Positions 41,101 through 54,844 of a stretch of DNA of 64,000 bases are shown piece after piece. The stretch comes from Formicarius rufipectus. Lineage: Eukaryota > Chordata > Aves > Passeriformes > Formicariidae. A program made the translations under genes and the position numbers. The notes under the pieces are model-generated. The model saw only the letters and a program-made list of their open reading frames with translations, ran no database searches and was not told the DNA's origin. The stretch spans positions 561,048 through 625,047 of the forward strand of contig VXAU01001755.1 in NCBI GenBank assembly GCA_013399695.1, in the 5' to 3' direction. Every line of letters begins with the position of its first letter. Position 1 is the stretch's first letter.

Positions 41101-44100
41101 GAGACAAAGGCAGACGTTGAAGAGGTAGAGGTGAGAACTGAAGCACTCTTTAATCAGTCCTCTCTCGCACTTGGTTTCAGAATTTGGCAGCTCTTGAGCC
41201 ACAGCATTCCTCTGCTGCCCAGCAAACAGCTACAAAACCCAACAGGGAAAAACATTTTTTCTTATTCCCTTCACATCTTTCCTTTAAATTACGCCTTCTG
41301 AAACCTTAATTTAATTTTAATTTCTTTTTTCAATGTAATGAAAAATCCCTACTGTAGCAGCATTAAAAGACAATCAGATTTGACTGCTGGGCAAAACACA
41401 GGAGGAATGCAAACAATCAACACAGAGTTGACAATCTAGAAATTCTGATTCCCTCACAGAAAACTGCTCTGTGTATATAAAATCTTCTTCCTATGAGCTA
41501 CATACAAGGTTTTTTTGCTTACAAACATCTTAAACATCAATTGTCCATGCAAATTGGGAAAAAATATAATTGATGTGCTTTTACATAAGGTAAATTTTGA
41601 GAGAAAATTATTGCTCTAAATGGCAAAATACTCAAAGAAAAGCACAGATTATAATTCTGTTATGAGCTTTTAAAAGGCATATGACACATCCAGATTGGTT
41701 CAGTAAAAAAACAGGTTTAGGACTGGATGTTAGCTGAGAGTTTTCTGTTGTTTTTATGGCTAAGGATAGCCAGATGGATAAGGATTTTATTATAGGTATT
41801 GGCAACTTAATGCTGCTGAAAGTCTGACACATGATGCATTGACTCAAAGTTGGAACATCAGATTTTTACCAGCATTAAATTCAAGTAATTTTTCTGATAC
41901 TGCAGCCTGGATGTGCCACCGTAGCTTGTACATTGCTTACCTCAAATGAAGAAAACCCACAAACACCAGGAATTACTCTCTCTGAAGTGAAAAAAAAAAA
42001 GCTGAGCAAAGAGAGGTCTCCACAAGAGAAGAGCCAGAACTCTTGAAAACTTGTGCATGCAGACACACGCTAAGCTCTGCTCAGCTGCACGCCCTGCTCA
42101 CAGCCAGGTCACAGAGCACACTGCCCTCTTATCCAGCCAGGAAAAGAGGTTTTCTGTCAGTCTTCTGCCTTCCAGTCCAGTCTCCAGACCAGGAAGAAGC
42201 ACTCCAGTAACCTCCAAACCTTGCACTGTAGATGAACCTCTAACACATACGTGATTTGTTGAAAATACATGTCTCATATTCATCAGTTAAATCCCCAGTT
42301 TCCTAATTCAGGTATGAAAACTGTATTGGCTTGGAATACCTGAACTAAAGTGTTAGAGCTGGACATGAATAGCCTCCAAACGAGTCCCTAATGGGTAAGA
42401 TTTAACTCTGTTTCTTCATTTGTTGAATAGACAAAGGGAGTCATTTACATTCCTGAAAGACCTTGTTTCAGCAATTTTTCTTTTGAGACTCTACAGTAAG
42501 GGAAAGAGGTAACTAATCTATTTGTACCCTGCAAATAGTACACCAGAAACTTTATAATCACGGGCACGTACCTACCTGGGAAAGCTGGCCACCTACTTTG
42601 ACATATGCCAAGAAGAACATGAGTTAAAAAATACTGTAGCCAGAGTAGGGTTAACAAAGAAAGAATTCTGGCCAGTAAGAGAGCAGACTAACTCAATCAG
42701 TGCATGTCTGTGCAGCATGACATGTCATTGTTAACACACAGGATAAACAACTTTACCATTAATATCACTCAACCTGCAGTGATTAAACATGTCCCTGGGG
42801 TTTCTTCTCTCATCAGAACAAGAATTCTTCCTAAATTTGGCCTCTCTCTCATCCAGTCTCACATCAGACCTTTCCCAATAACACAGATTTCAATTGCAGT
42901 ACTGAACATCGACTATTACCTGCGTCCCTTCAGAAAAGCTACCCAAACTGAGCCAAGTGCAGCAATCAGCTCAGAAAAATGACCAGAAAGCTGCTGCACT
43001 TGAGCTGTAGCAGACAAAGTCACCACCATTTTCCTGACTGATAAGGGTTTTGGGTCAGGAGGAACTAGAAAAGAGGTAGATTTTGGATGCTGCTTCCACG
43101 GAACTTGGGATCTGCTTGGCTTGTGGTGCCTCCCAGCACTCAGCAGCCCAGCTGGAAACCATAAGCAGCTATCGGCTTGGGCTCATGACATCACTGTGGC
43201 ACCGAGCACATTTTTCACATACTAAGACAGCACACATACAGGCTGTTAGCTGAGGGAGGTTATGAAACAGCCAAACTGCTGGCTGCAGGCACTTAATTTC
43301 TGCAGGTTAAGCTTTTTGTTTTGTTGCAGTGATCATATTTTTTAGCTGTAAAGAGTATTTTAAAGAAGTCATTGAAATTACCGTTGGTTACACTTGCATG
43401 TGAGAACACCTAAGAATTAATTTTTGAAACGCACACAATTCCTTACAATTCCTCTTTGGTTTTCTAAAGGGACTGAGGTTTCTGGTTGTAAATTTGACTC
43501 GCCAGTATCAACCCTCTTGTGAAACGTGCAGAAATTGCAGAAAGCAGTTTGATAAAGGAAGGCACATATATAACTTCAGCGAGACCAGCCCCTGGGAATA
43601 ACATGGATTTGTACCGTGGCACAGGCAGTCTTGTGAAAGAGAAATGAATAAGCCACATACTCTGCCCTGTAGCCTTATGGAAGCCATGCTGAACCACAGG
43701 CTGAGGGGCCCGCTTATTACACCTTCGGGAAAGAGAAATTACTATAGCTGAGGAATTTTGCAGTGTGCTAAGAGGTTTCACAATCCCAGAGCAGACTGAG
43801 ACGGTGAAAGAGCCTAGACCTGTCAAGTTAAAGGAGTAAATCACTGCTCTGTTCACGTGTCCCTGGCAGCCACCACCGTCTGGGCTGCCTTTCTCTGTGC
43901 TGAGGCAGAGCAGCACCGCCAGTGCAAGCGAGGAGGACTTATCTGAGGGGAAACAAACACCCACACCTGTACAATGGGCCACACTGCTGGTAGCCCAGGT
44001 TTTAAACCTGAGGGGTAAAGGCCAAGACTAAGGCTCTGCTGCAGCCCTGCAGACAACACATCTCATCGGAGAAAACCGCACCCTACCTGACACAGAGGCT

Positions 44101-44909
44101 GGGGTTGGGCTCCTCAAAAGAGCTGTTTTAAGAGTCCCATCTTGTTATTTCAGAGCCTGAGAGTTCAAGTCTCTCTCATGAACTTGTGTAAGCAATGTAT
44201 AGAGAATTAGTCTAAAAGCTCTACTTAAATTTACTCTGTGTTGACAAAGTGGAAGTCAGCTGCTCAGCAAGACAGGTTCTGCCTGGTTCTTTGGGCCATT
44301 TCTGAAGAAGGCAGGGTATCAGACCTACATTAACAAAATGCATTTAATGCAAAGTTTTAGTGTTTCAAAGTTCAGCTGTGTAGCTGGACACATTACAGGT
44401 AATTTTAAATTGAATATCTACTGCAACAATAAAGCAGTGAAAGACTGAGGGCAGCTCTATTTCTTCTGCTGGCTATAAGGTAAGTTTTTAATAGTTTCAA
44501 GTCCACTTGGGCAAAAGAAGCTAACAGCAAAGTAAATCAATAAAGATTTGCTACACTTAATGTATAACTGAAATGGTACACTGCAAGACATGTAAACAGT
44601 ACTATAGCAGTCACAAGTCCAGACTTGGAGGAACATGCGACCAAACAACTAAGGACAAGTCACACTGAAGCACAAGTTTGAAAAACAAATGAGAGGCTGA
44701 TATTGTTAATATAATCTTTTTCTAAATCAACAAGATTACCAAGTCCCAGTTCCAGTGGCACTCCAACGTGTCAAACACAGCACAGCTCAAGTGGTTACTA
44801 CTACTTTGGGAGTGGCTGATTTTTTTTAATAGGCTGGCTCACAGTCTCATGTGAGCGAGAAAAGCTTTGAAAGAGGAACACAGCATTTTCTTGTTCTCTG
44901 TTGGTAGCA

Positions 44910-44957
44910 CACTTTTCCATTCACAGGACAGCAGTCACTTTTCCATTCACAAGACAG
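44910..44957. repeat. Short tandem duplication, 26-bp period
   Basis: Two 22-base copies beginning CACTTTTCCATTCACA at 44910 and 44936 differ at a single position (G versus A). Confidence 0.9.
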
Positions 44958-46420
44958 GATTTAAAAAAGATGTGGACCCTTGTCTTCTCTCTAGTCATGA
45001 TCCTTAGGTCTGATTTAAGATGTCTGAATTCCTGGGTGTACTCTTAAGGCATGATTTGACCTTGATTTCCAAGCAGTCATTTCTCAGTGTGCAATTTGCA
45101 TTCTTCTTTGAATTGTTTCACGTCTTTATGGATTTTTCCAGATGACCCTTTTGATCCTATTTGAAGAAGCTGTGTGGGGGCAGTTCATTGCATGAAGGAA
45201 TATTAGGCCTGAAGGACAACAGCTGTAGCTCCAGCAGAAGTTAGAAAAACTTTTATATGGCGTTGTTTTCCTTTTAATTCCTATGGAACTGCCTTCCGAG
45301 TGCAAAATATGCTTTGCAGTTCATCTTAATTCTCTGATGACTTTGCCTTTCCCCAGCCAGCAGGACAGCGATTTTGCAGCTGCTGCTACTGCACCTAATT
45401 TATCAGCAGCTTCCTTTGCCGGTGTTTGGAGCACTGACAACTGTGCTCATAATTCACACAGAACAGGGACTCCACTCTTGAAGGAAAAAAGAGCTACACA
45501 ATGCCCTTCTGCAGCATTCACAGCTGTGGGAGATACTCAGCTGGAGTGGTTCCTGCTCCCACTGATGCCCACTACCAGCGCCATGTCCCTGACAATGCTC
45601 TGTAACATTCACAGAGCAGAGTTATAAAATATATTCAAAAAATGAATATATTCTGCGATTTTCCAGGAGTCACTTTTCCTCTTAAAATGGTATTAAGGTC
45701 AGACATAATGACAGCTCCCTTCACAGGGGGCTTCAGTGCTGAGGAAGGGAGCAATCAGGATATATTTCAATAGGCTACCTTAGACAGTCTCTGGCAGAAT
45801 AACAATCAGGTCTGATAGAACATACCATGAACAGTAACAGGGTTTGCAAAGCTGAGCTATTTGATATCAATCTAGAGCTAGTAAGCAATCTGAAACCAGC
45901 TTTTACACTAACTGCAGCTGCAGAAAAGGAGAACAGGATTGGCTCCGGTCCCACAAAACACACGTTTCAGTATTATAGCCAGCTGTAGCTCTGTTACTTC
46001 ACCAGTCCTTCAGGGTGCAGTTTTCATGTTATAGCTAAGCTGAAGTAATGGGTAGGTGATGCTGGAACTGGAAGTCCTGCTTCTCCCTCTCATCCCTAAC
46101 ACCTGGCTATGCATTCTTGAGACATCACAGTAGCAGCTCTCATCTGACCCCTACTGCAAGCAGGTAGGTAAGAGTATAATTCCATCAGCAAACACAAGGG
46201 ATCAGAAGCAGACAGGCTTAACCAATGTGAAAGTCAGTCCTCGAAATTCCCACTTGATCACTGCTTTAAGTGGGATATGCTGAAAGAGGCAGACCTGTTG
46301 TGCTCTTCCCTGCTGCAGCCACTTCCCTTGCACCGGCAGGAGCACCCACACTGGGGTGATGAGCTCAGAGACTCAACCTCATCCTCATCATGAACACAAA
46401 GATTAAAATACTGTGTTTAT

Positions 46421-46510
46421 TGGTTGGATGGGGCTCTGAGCAGCCCTTGCAGGGTGAACTAGAATACCTTTAATGGTCCCTTCCAACCCAAATGATTCTA
46501 GGATTCTATA
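46421..46510 (+). mobile_element. CR1 LINE 3'-end fragment
   Basis: The sequence contains the standard sense CR1 3' terminus: GGTTGGATGGGGCTCTGAGCA, a shortened middle, then GGTCCCTTCCAACCCAAATG and two copies of the terminal ATTCTA-type octamer (GATTCTAG, GATTCTAT). Only about 90 bases remain, which is typical of CR1's strong 5' truncation. It is in the opposite orientation to the copy at 35434-36600. Confidence 0.9.
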
Positions 46511-49500
46511 AATACTATTCCTCCCTGTACCACATGCCCTGCATTCTCTTTCTCCTCATGTCAAACTTCACATTTCTTACCTTTGACATGTGGGAAAAAC
46601 TCAACGTCCAACTTAGGCATTTGCTGTCCTTCAGAAATCGGTGGCGCCTCTCAGGCACTCACTTTTACAACAAGAGCCACTACTTAATCTGAAGCAGCAG
46701 AGAGAAATCATTTAATGGCCTTTGTTTTGAGAAACAGTTTGCATGCTTGTCTAATTATCCAAAAGGCACCTTATCCCCAAGGAGATTCAGCATCTCCAGC
46801 TACCCAGCAGCTGGCCAAAATCAGCTGTCTCCCCAACAGCAACGACCAGGATTGCCATGGCAATTTATCCCCTTAGAGAATGACAGTCACATCTTGTCTG
46901 GTCATGGTTGCTTTTCATCTTCAGATTCCCACCACACGGATTAAAATAAAGAGCACCAAGGCTGAATCAGGAACTCATAACAGACACTTGTACAGAGTCA
47001 AATGGTGTTTATTACCCATAATTTTTTTACCCATTCTTACGTTTCCTCCTGTCCCTATCCTTTCACCTTTATAGTTTAAAGCCATAACACTGATCACTGT
47101 ATTTCAGCCTCTATGCGTACTTCCAAGCAAAACTGCATTCTGTCACAATTTTCTATATTAGGATGGACAGATATCAATGAACTGCATTGCTACAGCACAA
47201 CATTCATTACAGATACCTGCACACCAATGTGTAAAAACTAGCGAATAAGCTGTTTCTTTGAAGCAGTAAGTTAACATCTTGTACATTCCACATGCTTGAC
47301 TATAACACCTTCCCACTGCCTCAAACAAGAAACTCACTCAGAGACATTGATCTTTCACTTCTGCCTTTATTTTTCTGAAAACTAGCACTTCTCTTGGGGG
47401 TGGTTACTGACTCCTGCTATTTCTCCCAAAGTGTTGCTCAGCTGCTTGTCATGAGTTACTTTTCCCCACATAATTCATGCATCTCAAGCAAAAAATAAAG
47501 ATACATAACAGCAGAGAAGCAGGTGTTCAGAAAACCAAAACACATTTGTTTTGCAGCACCCATGTGGCAGATACTTTGAGCTAAACCAGCCTTATAGACA
47601 CAATTTAATCATACACAGTATATAAGAATGAGTACACATTTTCTCTTTTTTTCTTTCACAAAATAGGTATGTCTGAATGTCAGACACTATGTCTCTAACT
47701 CTGTAAAACAACTGCCAGGAAGGGAAAAGGGAGGTGTATGTATCTCCTCATCCCAGCTTGGCCAGTAGGACTGTTCAATGATGATGGCACTATTTTAGCA
47801 CTCAGAAGACCAGGTACTGACCTCTGACACAGTATCCCTCCTATGTTTGGCCAATCGCCTCATCCTTTTGTAATGAATGGTGGTGACTACCAGAATGCCA
47901 AGAAAACAAACAGGAGCTGATTTTATGATGAGCCACAGACACAGGGTGAAATTTCCTGACCTGCCACCAGCCAAAGCATAGTCCAGAATTAGGAATGGTA
48001 AATCAATGTGGTTAACTCAGCATAGTAGTGAGATTAAGGTGTGTTACAGACTGACCAGAAACAGGTTTAGTGAATCCAGAGATGATTTCAGTATTACTGC
48101 ATAGTGCTGCACTACACTGACCAGCTGTTCTACCAGGATGCTCCATGTTATGCACCATAAACTATGTTTAACTTGAGCAAGTGCACCACACTGTAAAGTT
48201 CAGTCATATTTCAAGTACAATGCAATCCAGCTCAGCATCGCAGCTCTAAGAAGGGTAGCAGTGTGCGCTTGGGTAGCCAACCATCGTCAAACTATTGGGA
48301 GTATTACATGGCAAAGGGCAGTCTGATGCTCCAGAGACTTCACCCTAGACCACTAACAAGTTCATCTTTGTGGTTTTTAGCACAGTCCCCAATTGTTAAG
48401 GAAAGAATGACACTTAGCAACACTCAGCAATGAGCAGAGAGATGACCTGCAGGTGCAGATGGACACTCGGGTTCATTGAGACAGCAATTTCCAGGGACAC
48501 CTGCTGCAAGCCTCCTGGGATTGGAACCATTCAGCTCCTAGCTCTCCAACCAGTCCAAGACCTGAAAATTCCTCAGCACTAATCACAAAGTCCATGCTAG
48601 ATTTTTTTTCAGGGCTGGCAGAGCAGTTGCTGGCCACAAAAATAGACATGAAGAAAAAGCTTTGTATATTTAGAAGAGAGAATATTAATTTGAAGTAAAG
48701 CAAGGGAGAGCAGAGGAAAGCCAGCTTCCCTGTAAAGTTTAGTAAAAGTTTAGCATGATCCAAGAGATGAACTAGTTAGATTAGGTCCTTCAGCAACATA
48801 GTCAAAACATCACATGGCTCAGGACAGGAAGCCCTGTAAAGACAAGAATAGCATTCTTTAATTACCAGCTTGCCTGTGTATCAAGAGCATTGACACTTGC
48901 ACTTGGGAAGCCACCAGAGCTTATTTAATTCAAGCATAAAATAACGCAGCTATTTCTCCAACCACTCACATCAGCCAAGGAATTACCTGTAAGACTCAGA
49001 ATTTATTTAGCAACATTACAAATGGGCTTTGCATCTTTTGCTTTTGGTGTTTACCCACTACTGAGCAACAGGAGAGACTACTGCATTCTTGTGGGAAGAA
49101 AATGGCACGTGGAAAACCAGAGGCAGACGTCTCCCTTCAGGGAGAGGCCACGGCTAGGTCTAACACAAATGCTTTAAATAGCAGAGGCCTGACAAACTCG
49201 CCTGGAAAAATGGAGGCTAAGTTATGTCCTCACTGCCTTTGGCAACAGCAGCAGGTTGGCATCCAAAGGACCCTGCTCAACAACCCTTTGGATTCAGTCA
49301 CCTTTTCCACACTAGAGACATCAAACCCTGACAGAACTGCAATTGTGGTAAACAGCGGGGTAAAGGAAAAAACTTAACTTTTGCTCAGAGCTAACTCCAT
49401 TTTTGTTTTATTCCTCCACCAGGCAGCCTGCTCCCAGTATTCCTGATCAACCAGGCCACAAGACACGACCAGGCTGGCCTGGGGTTCATGCAATGGAGAA

Positions 49501-52352
49501 GGCTCTCTTCACCCACACAGCAAAAGGGCTGCAATAACACAGGTGCCACACGAACCTCTGCTTCCCAAATCAAAAGTTAAGGTATAATTTCTCAATTAGA
49601 AACAAACTTTGAAAGATTTAAAGTGCTTGCACTATAACTGCAGTGCCCTTGTACAAATCAGTCCTTTAAAGAGGACAGGAGGAGTTGATGGGATGATTTG
49701 GAAATGTGATTTTTAATTTCACATTGCTTACAGAGCAGCTGTGTTTCAAGGTCAGAAAAGCTGCATGTTGTAGGGAATCAAAACGAGTTCAAAAAAATAA
49801 CTTCAGTTCAAAACCCCTTTATTTTTCAAAGTTAAAGTGAACAATTTTAAGAGATCTGTCTGTCTTGCAGCTAATGGGGTCTGTGCAGATCTCGAAAAGT
49901 GATGCAATATTGCAGAAAATGAAAACATTCATGTGATACTCAGAAAAGAGCAGAAAACTCAACAGGCTCATTTCTCCTAGGGACAAAGAGATAAGGTAGC
50001 AAAATAAAGCTAAAATAGTAACATTATGGACATACTTGAAATAATTGTTATTTGCAGGATTGGAATTCAATCCAACAGAAGGCAAAACATTTTTTGGGGC
50101 CAAAATATGCCAGTCCTTGACCCTATGCTACTCTTACCAGAACAGAAAAATCCCTACCTGGGAAGATCTCAAGTAGGCCTATGTATCACTGCGTATTCCA
50201 CATTCATGAACATTTTTCTATCCATGAGTGGAAGCTTTAGTCCTTGGTGAGAAACTCATTCCTCGGAGAAGTCTGCTCTCTTTAATCACCATTTTGTGAG
50301 ATCACAGTGGAATCTCTCTTGTAGCTCCAAATGGAAAAAAAATCCAGTTTATGAGATTATATTTATTTTTGAGTGCTTGACTGTCACTATAAGCCCTTTA
50401 GCCATGTGTTGACCTTCAGGATTTCAAGAAAAAGTGCTACTCTACTTGTACTGCTTAAACTGTTTTAGCTTTGGGATTGTGCCAGACAGGCAACTAACTG
50501 CAACTATTATAAGAGTAATTTTCCAGCATGAGGATTACTAGCATGTGTCCACATAAGCTAATTTTATATGGGATCAGAAGCCTTATAGGTCACAGTCTCA
50601 TGGTTTGTCACTTGGCTGCATGTCCTTTATAGCCAAAATCCTGTTTCATATGCTTAGTCTTGATCTCTTCAAACATACAAGTACAGAAAGCCAAAGAATA
50701 AGGTGCATGGATGATCAGCATAAAGCTTTGCTGTGTAACTTTTTCATTTAGATAAAAAAGGAGGGAGAAAGACTGGTAGAATTTTGGCACAAGACTTAGT
50801 TACTTGGTGACATAGTTCATGTTTACTCTTGCAGCCTTGAAATCCTTTTTACGTATGAGAAAAATCCCTTCCTTGGTTTTGTGATCCTTCTTGCCATTTA
50901 CATAAGCAAGAACACAGTCCAAGCACTTGTTCACTATTTGTATTATTTCAAGTCACATATTTTGAACAAATCATAGAATCTGACTGTAGTTTGACAATTT
51001 TCCCAAATCTAGGTATTATTTTGTCTTTCAAGCTGTCCATTCTAAAGCTTTGCAGCATCCCTCTCAGCCATGTAAGTATTTATTAATATGGGTCTCCACC
51101 CTTTTTCAGGTGGGACCAGTTATGGGACCTGACACAATCCCAAACAGATGGATTCTGAGAAACTGGCTAAGTGCCTTTCAGAAACAAATTCAAGCAGTTG
51201 ATATGACCAACAGCTTAACTACACCTTTTTTTAAGTAGTGAAACCAGAGCAGAGGAGTTTCACAGAGTCTCACAAAGCCTGGGTGGAACACTGGTTTCTG
51301 ATCCACACAAACCTCAAAGACGGTCCAATGGTTTGCAAATATCAAAGCCACCAGGAGCTGGAGGAACCTCAGTCCTTTTCTGTTCCTTGCTGAAAGGTCC
51401 TATCTCTTTCCTTACCCCCTTGAGACAAATTCAACTTGTTAACCCAGCAGCAGCTTTTTTTGGTGTTTTTGGTTTTGTAAACATGCTTTACCTGGCTACA
51501 GGGGATTCAGTGTACAACAGAGCAAAGCACAGCAGTAAACTTGCAGATGCAGTCAGTGTTAGAGGAAACACTGGAGAGGGTAGTTGGATTTCCTTCTCAC
51601 TAGCAAGTCCTTGATCTCAAAGTTCCTAGGCTTTTTGACTTACTTCCAGTCCTTGTTAGCCTGCCCAACAAGCAAACCTCAAAACATTTCAGTTTTACAG
51701 ATAAGAAATGCTTACACCCTACAAATCACTGTCAGACCTGTCCAAAGATGTTCAGCATAATTACAGCTGATCAACTTGTTTCTTTTTATTTTTAAATACA
51801 GATTTTCCAATAAGCTGCAGAATACTAAATACAAAATCAAGTCATGGAGACTTTGAGAGAAACTGATGATATTTTAAACTAATTCAGGGAAAACCCACTA
51901 AAAACTTCATAATTTAGTAGACACTAATTGTCACTCATTCCTGTTCTGCTGAGAAATTGTCAAAATTGGATATGTTATATAATAGCGACACATTTTTCAG
52001 GTAGCTGAAATGCTACTTGAATGTATGAAAAGAGCTAAGTGCCAGCCACACAAGTGTGTGAAATCTCCACAGGACCTATTTCAACAGTGTCTTCATTTAC
52101 CATTATTTTTCACACTAGAAGAGCTCTTGTTACATATAAGTGGGGTAAATCTCCCAGAGATGCTAAGAGTGTTAAATCAGCTTCCAAATTTTGTGAAGTC
52201 TTCCTGTCAAACATTTCTTGCAACAGTTACATACTCCGCTAATGGGTTATCGAATGTCCATGCACTATTAGACCTCAGGTACAACAACAGCAGCCATTTC
52301 AGAAGTTTTAAAAAGGAAGATACCAAATACCACTTCTGTTGATTTCAGAAAG
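46511..52352. other. Gene-free interval downstream of the FNIP2 3' end
   Basis: No recognisable coding sequence. Short frames (48473-48763, 49102-49377, 49819-50103, 51333-51614, 52010-52342) are at most 110 codons and unsupported. If FNIP2 uses an even more distal poly(A) site, its 3' UTR could extend in here; a minus-strand AATAAA at about 51785-51792 is one option. Confidence 0.5.
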
Positions 52353-52358
52353 TTTATT
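52353..52358 (-). terminator. Candidate distal poly(A) signal of FNIP2
   Basis: Minus-strand AATAAA in the context GTGCAATAAACTTTCTG, followed within 30 bases by a GTGGTATTTGGT-like G/U-rich stretch. This is the best-formed cleavage context I found left of the stop codon; use of it gives a 3' UTR of about 3.75 kb. Confidence 0.5.
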
Positions 52359-52550
52359 GCACCAAATGCCGCAAAGAAATAGACCAAAATGATAGCGTAC
52401 ATGAACAGCTATAAGTAAAAACCCATGTAGTTTGACATTGGTATTCTGTCATTCCTAAAAAAGCCTATGTTTCCAAACATGCAATAGCAACACACATTTT
52501 TTTTCTATTATGAAAAACCTGCTATGTAAGTCAAATTAGCTCCTTTGACC

Positions 52551-52594
52551 AAAAAAAAAAAAAAAAAAAAAGAAAAAGAAAAAAAAAAAGAAAA
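52551..52594 (+). repeat. A-rich run with G interruptions
   Basis: A tract of about 44 bases, almost all A with four G. On the FNIP2 strand it is a poly(U) stretch inside the presumed 3' UTR. Confidence 0.9.
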
Positions 52595-54838
52595 TGCCTA
52601 GACTATATTCAGTAGTTCAGACTTGTTATTTGGATCGTTTTAATTGAAGTAGAACTTATACTTGGGGGTAAGTGACCATTTTGCGTAATCCTTATTTACA
52701 AGAGTTTGGTGCATCCGGAAAGAGTTTTTGACTTCTTACTATATGCATCTTTACTCCTGGAATGCGGAAGATAAATATGAAATTCTGGAGGATGCTATTA
52801 GAAATGCAAGTTACAGAATCAGTGTCTGTTAGGGTTTTTTGGGGCATAAGAAAGTTGTATACATGAATTCAGTGAGTACCTACTTAAATTAAAATGTTTA
52901 ACTCTTGGTATTGTCTGGGGTTAAAGAATCCATTTAGATAAAATACTACAAATTAGCAGTTCACTCCTCCCCTCTGTTAAGTCTTGCCTGAAAAAAGCAT
53001 ACATTCTTAGAATTTCACTGTGTAAACTGTGTTTATGTGGGATTTTGGAAAAATACTGTGCACTCCCACTTAACCAAGAAAGTATGTATTTAAGTTTACA
53101 AAAACCCTACATAATACTGATAAAAACAACTTTGGAATATTTTAAAATTAAGCTACATTATCAATTTTCAACACATCTGTACATTCATATCACTTTTCAT
53201 CCTATTAAAATAAAACCAGAAACATGCCCTAAAAATGTCTAAAAACCACATCTGTAAATACTTACTGCCCTGTCATGCCACACCAATTTACATAAACACC
53301 AAGATGCTACCAAAAACAAGTTAAAGACTTTTGAGTCAAAAAAAAAAAGCCCTAGAAAGTGGAATCCTGTCAACTGAGGTAGTACGTTTGGTGGAGGAGG
53401 AAATATGGAATTAGCTTTCATTAGTCTAAAGCCTTTTAAAAGAAATAAAGAACTTTCATTTTGAATTTTCTTTCCCCCAAAACTAAAACTATGATAATAA
53501 GATAGTTCAACATGTAATTTCTGAAGAGCAGCAAAATGTTAGAGAAAGCAGCAAGAACTATAAAGCTTTAGTTTGGGCTAAAGAAAATCCAAGTGCTTTT
53601 GACCGTCAGCTCACATGCCACCATAAGGTTAATTGATGTCTCGCCAAAAGGCAGATTTTTAAATTTTTTTTTGTTTTAAATAGTTGATACAGTAAAATCA
53701 GAAGTTACTGATTATTGTATTATTATTGAAATCACTGAATGTCTGCTGACCTCTGATTTCTTTAGTACACTCTGTGATAACAAAAGCACATCTTTATGGT
53801 AGCATATATTTCTTCAAAGAATTGTCAGGAGTCTGTTCAGATAAAAACCCAACTTATACTTTAAAAGAACTGGAATTGACTATTCATTAACTCAGCTACT
53901 ATTTAAGAGTGACATGAAATAGAGAAAGCACATGAGGTTTCCTATATACACTCAGGGAAGCAATTTCATAGTCTTACACATGCACACATTCTCCACCAAA
54001 AGGGTAGTTTAGGAATATGTGACTTGCTCTATGGTTCTTACTTTGTCCTAACCTTGTGAAATAGGAAGTGGTATCTGCTAAAAGCTATATGCAGAGGTAA
54101 GTTTACTTTCCAGCAGACAACCAAAGATAAGAAAAGTTTCCTTAAAGACAAGCAGGAAGAGAAAACCTGAACCCATAGAAACATTTTAGCCTTCTTAGAC
54201 AGAATACTAGGGAGAAGTATGAAAATGCAATAAAACAAACATTTGGAATGTCAGGTCAAAAAATCAGCATAGGAGGAACAGCTTTAGAAGTGTTGTATCA
54301 GAATATTAAATATCCCTCCACGTGGAAACAACCTCTTTTCACAGTAGGTCAGTCTACCTATTTCCCTCAGAAAGCAACACAAGGTTAATCAAGACCCCCA
54401 TCACATTTAAACACTTCACAATATGCACATTTCATTATTTCAAATCATTGAAAGTTTACTGTAGAAAAGTCCAAACATCAAGGTAGTAGGAAATAAAAAC
54501 ACTTCCATTAAAAGTGTGTCCCTTCAGTGTTAAAAATCTGTCACCACCAACAAGGAGAACTCACAACTGGTGACCAAGAGTTTCTTATTAGAATTCACTA
54601 TTTTCAAGCAATTGTGCTGCCAGCAATTTGCTTGCAGATGACAATTTCAGACACCGCATTCACAGTGTCTCACAACAGAACGGTCCAACATTGAGTTTTT
54701 CATTTAAGAATGTTTTGATCCTTTGTTCTCTTCTCAGTCTGGTCCGTAGTTTCATATCCAGCTTAACAGTGCTTTATGCAAAAAAGTATTTTTTACATTC
54801 ATTTTAATCAACCACATGAAAACAGTGAAATACAAAAT

Positions 54839-54844
54839 TTTATT
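54839..54844 (-). terminator. Candidate proximal poly(A) signal of FNIP2
   Basis: Minus-strand AATAAA inside GCAAAATAAAATTTTG, followed by TGTTTTCATGTGGTTG about 20 bases downstream, a reasonable G/U-rich element. Confidence 0.4.

Larger units (their letters stand above)
36601..46420. other. 10 kb gene-free interval
   Basis: No recognisable gene. The longest complex-sequence frames of the window lie here: 37541-37888 (115 codons), 38528-39004 (158 codons) and 43464-43982 (172 codons), all on the minus strand. None resembles a family I know, none has obvious splice or poly(A) context, and frames of this length are about what chance yields in 64 kb read six ways. A purine-rich patch near 40985-41130 reads as a Lys/Glu-rich peptide. 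Two short tandem duplications are listed separately. Confidence 0.5.
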
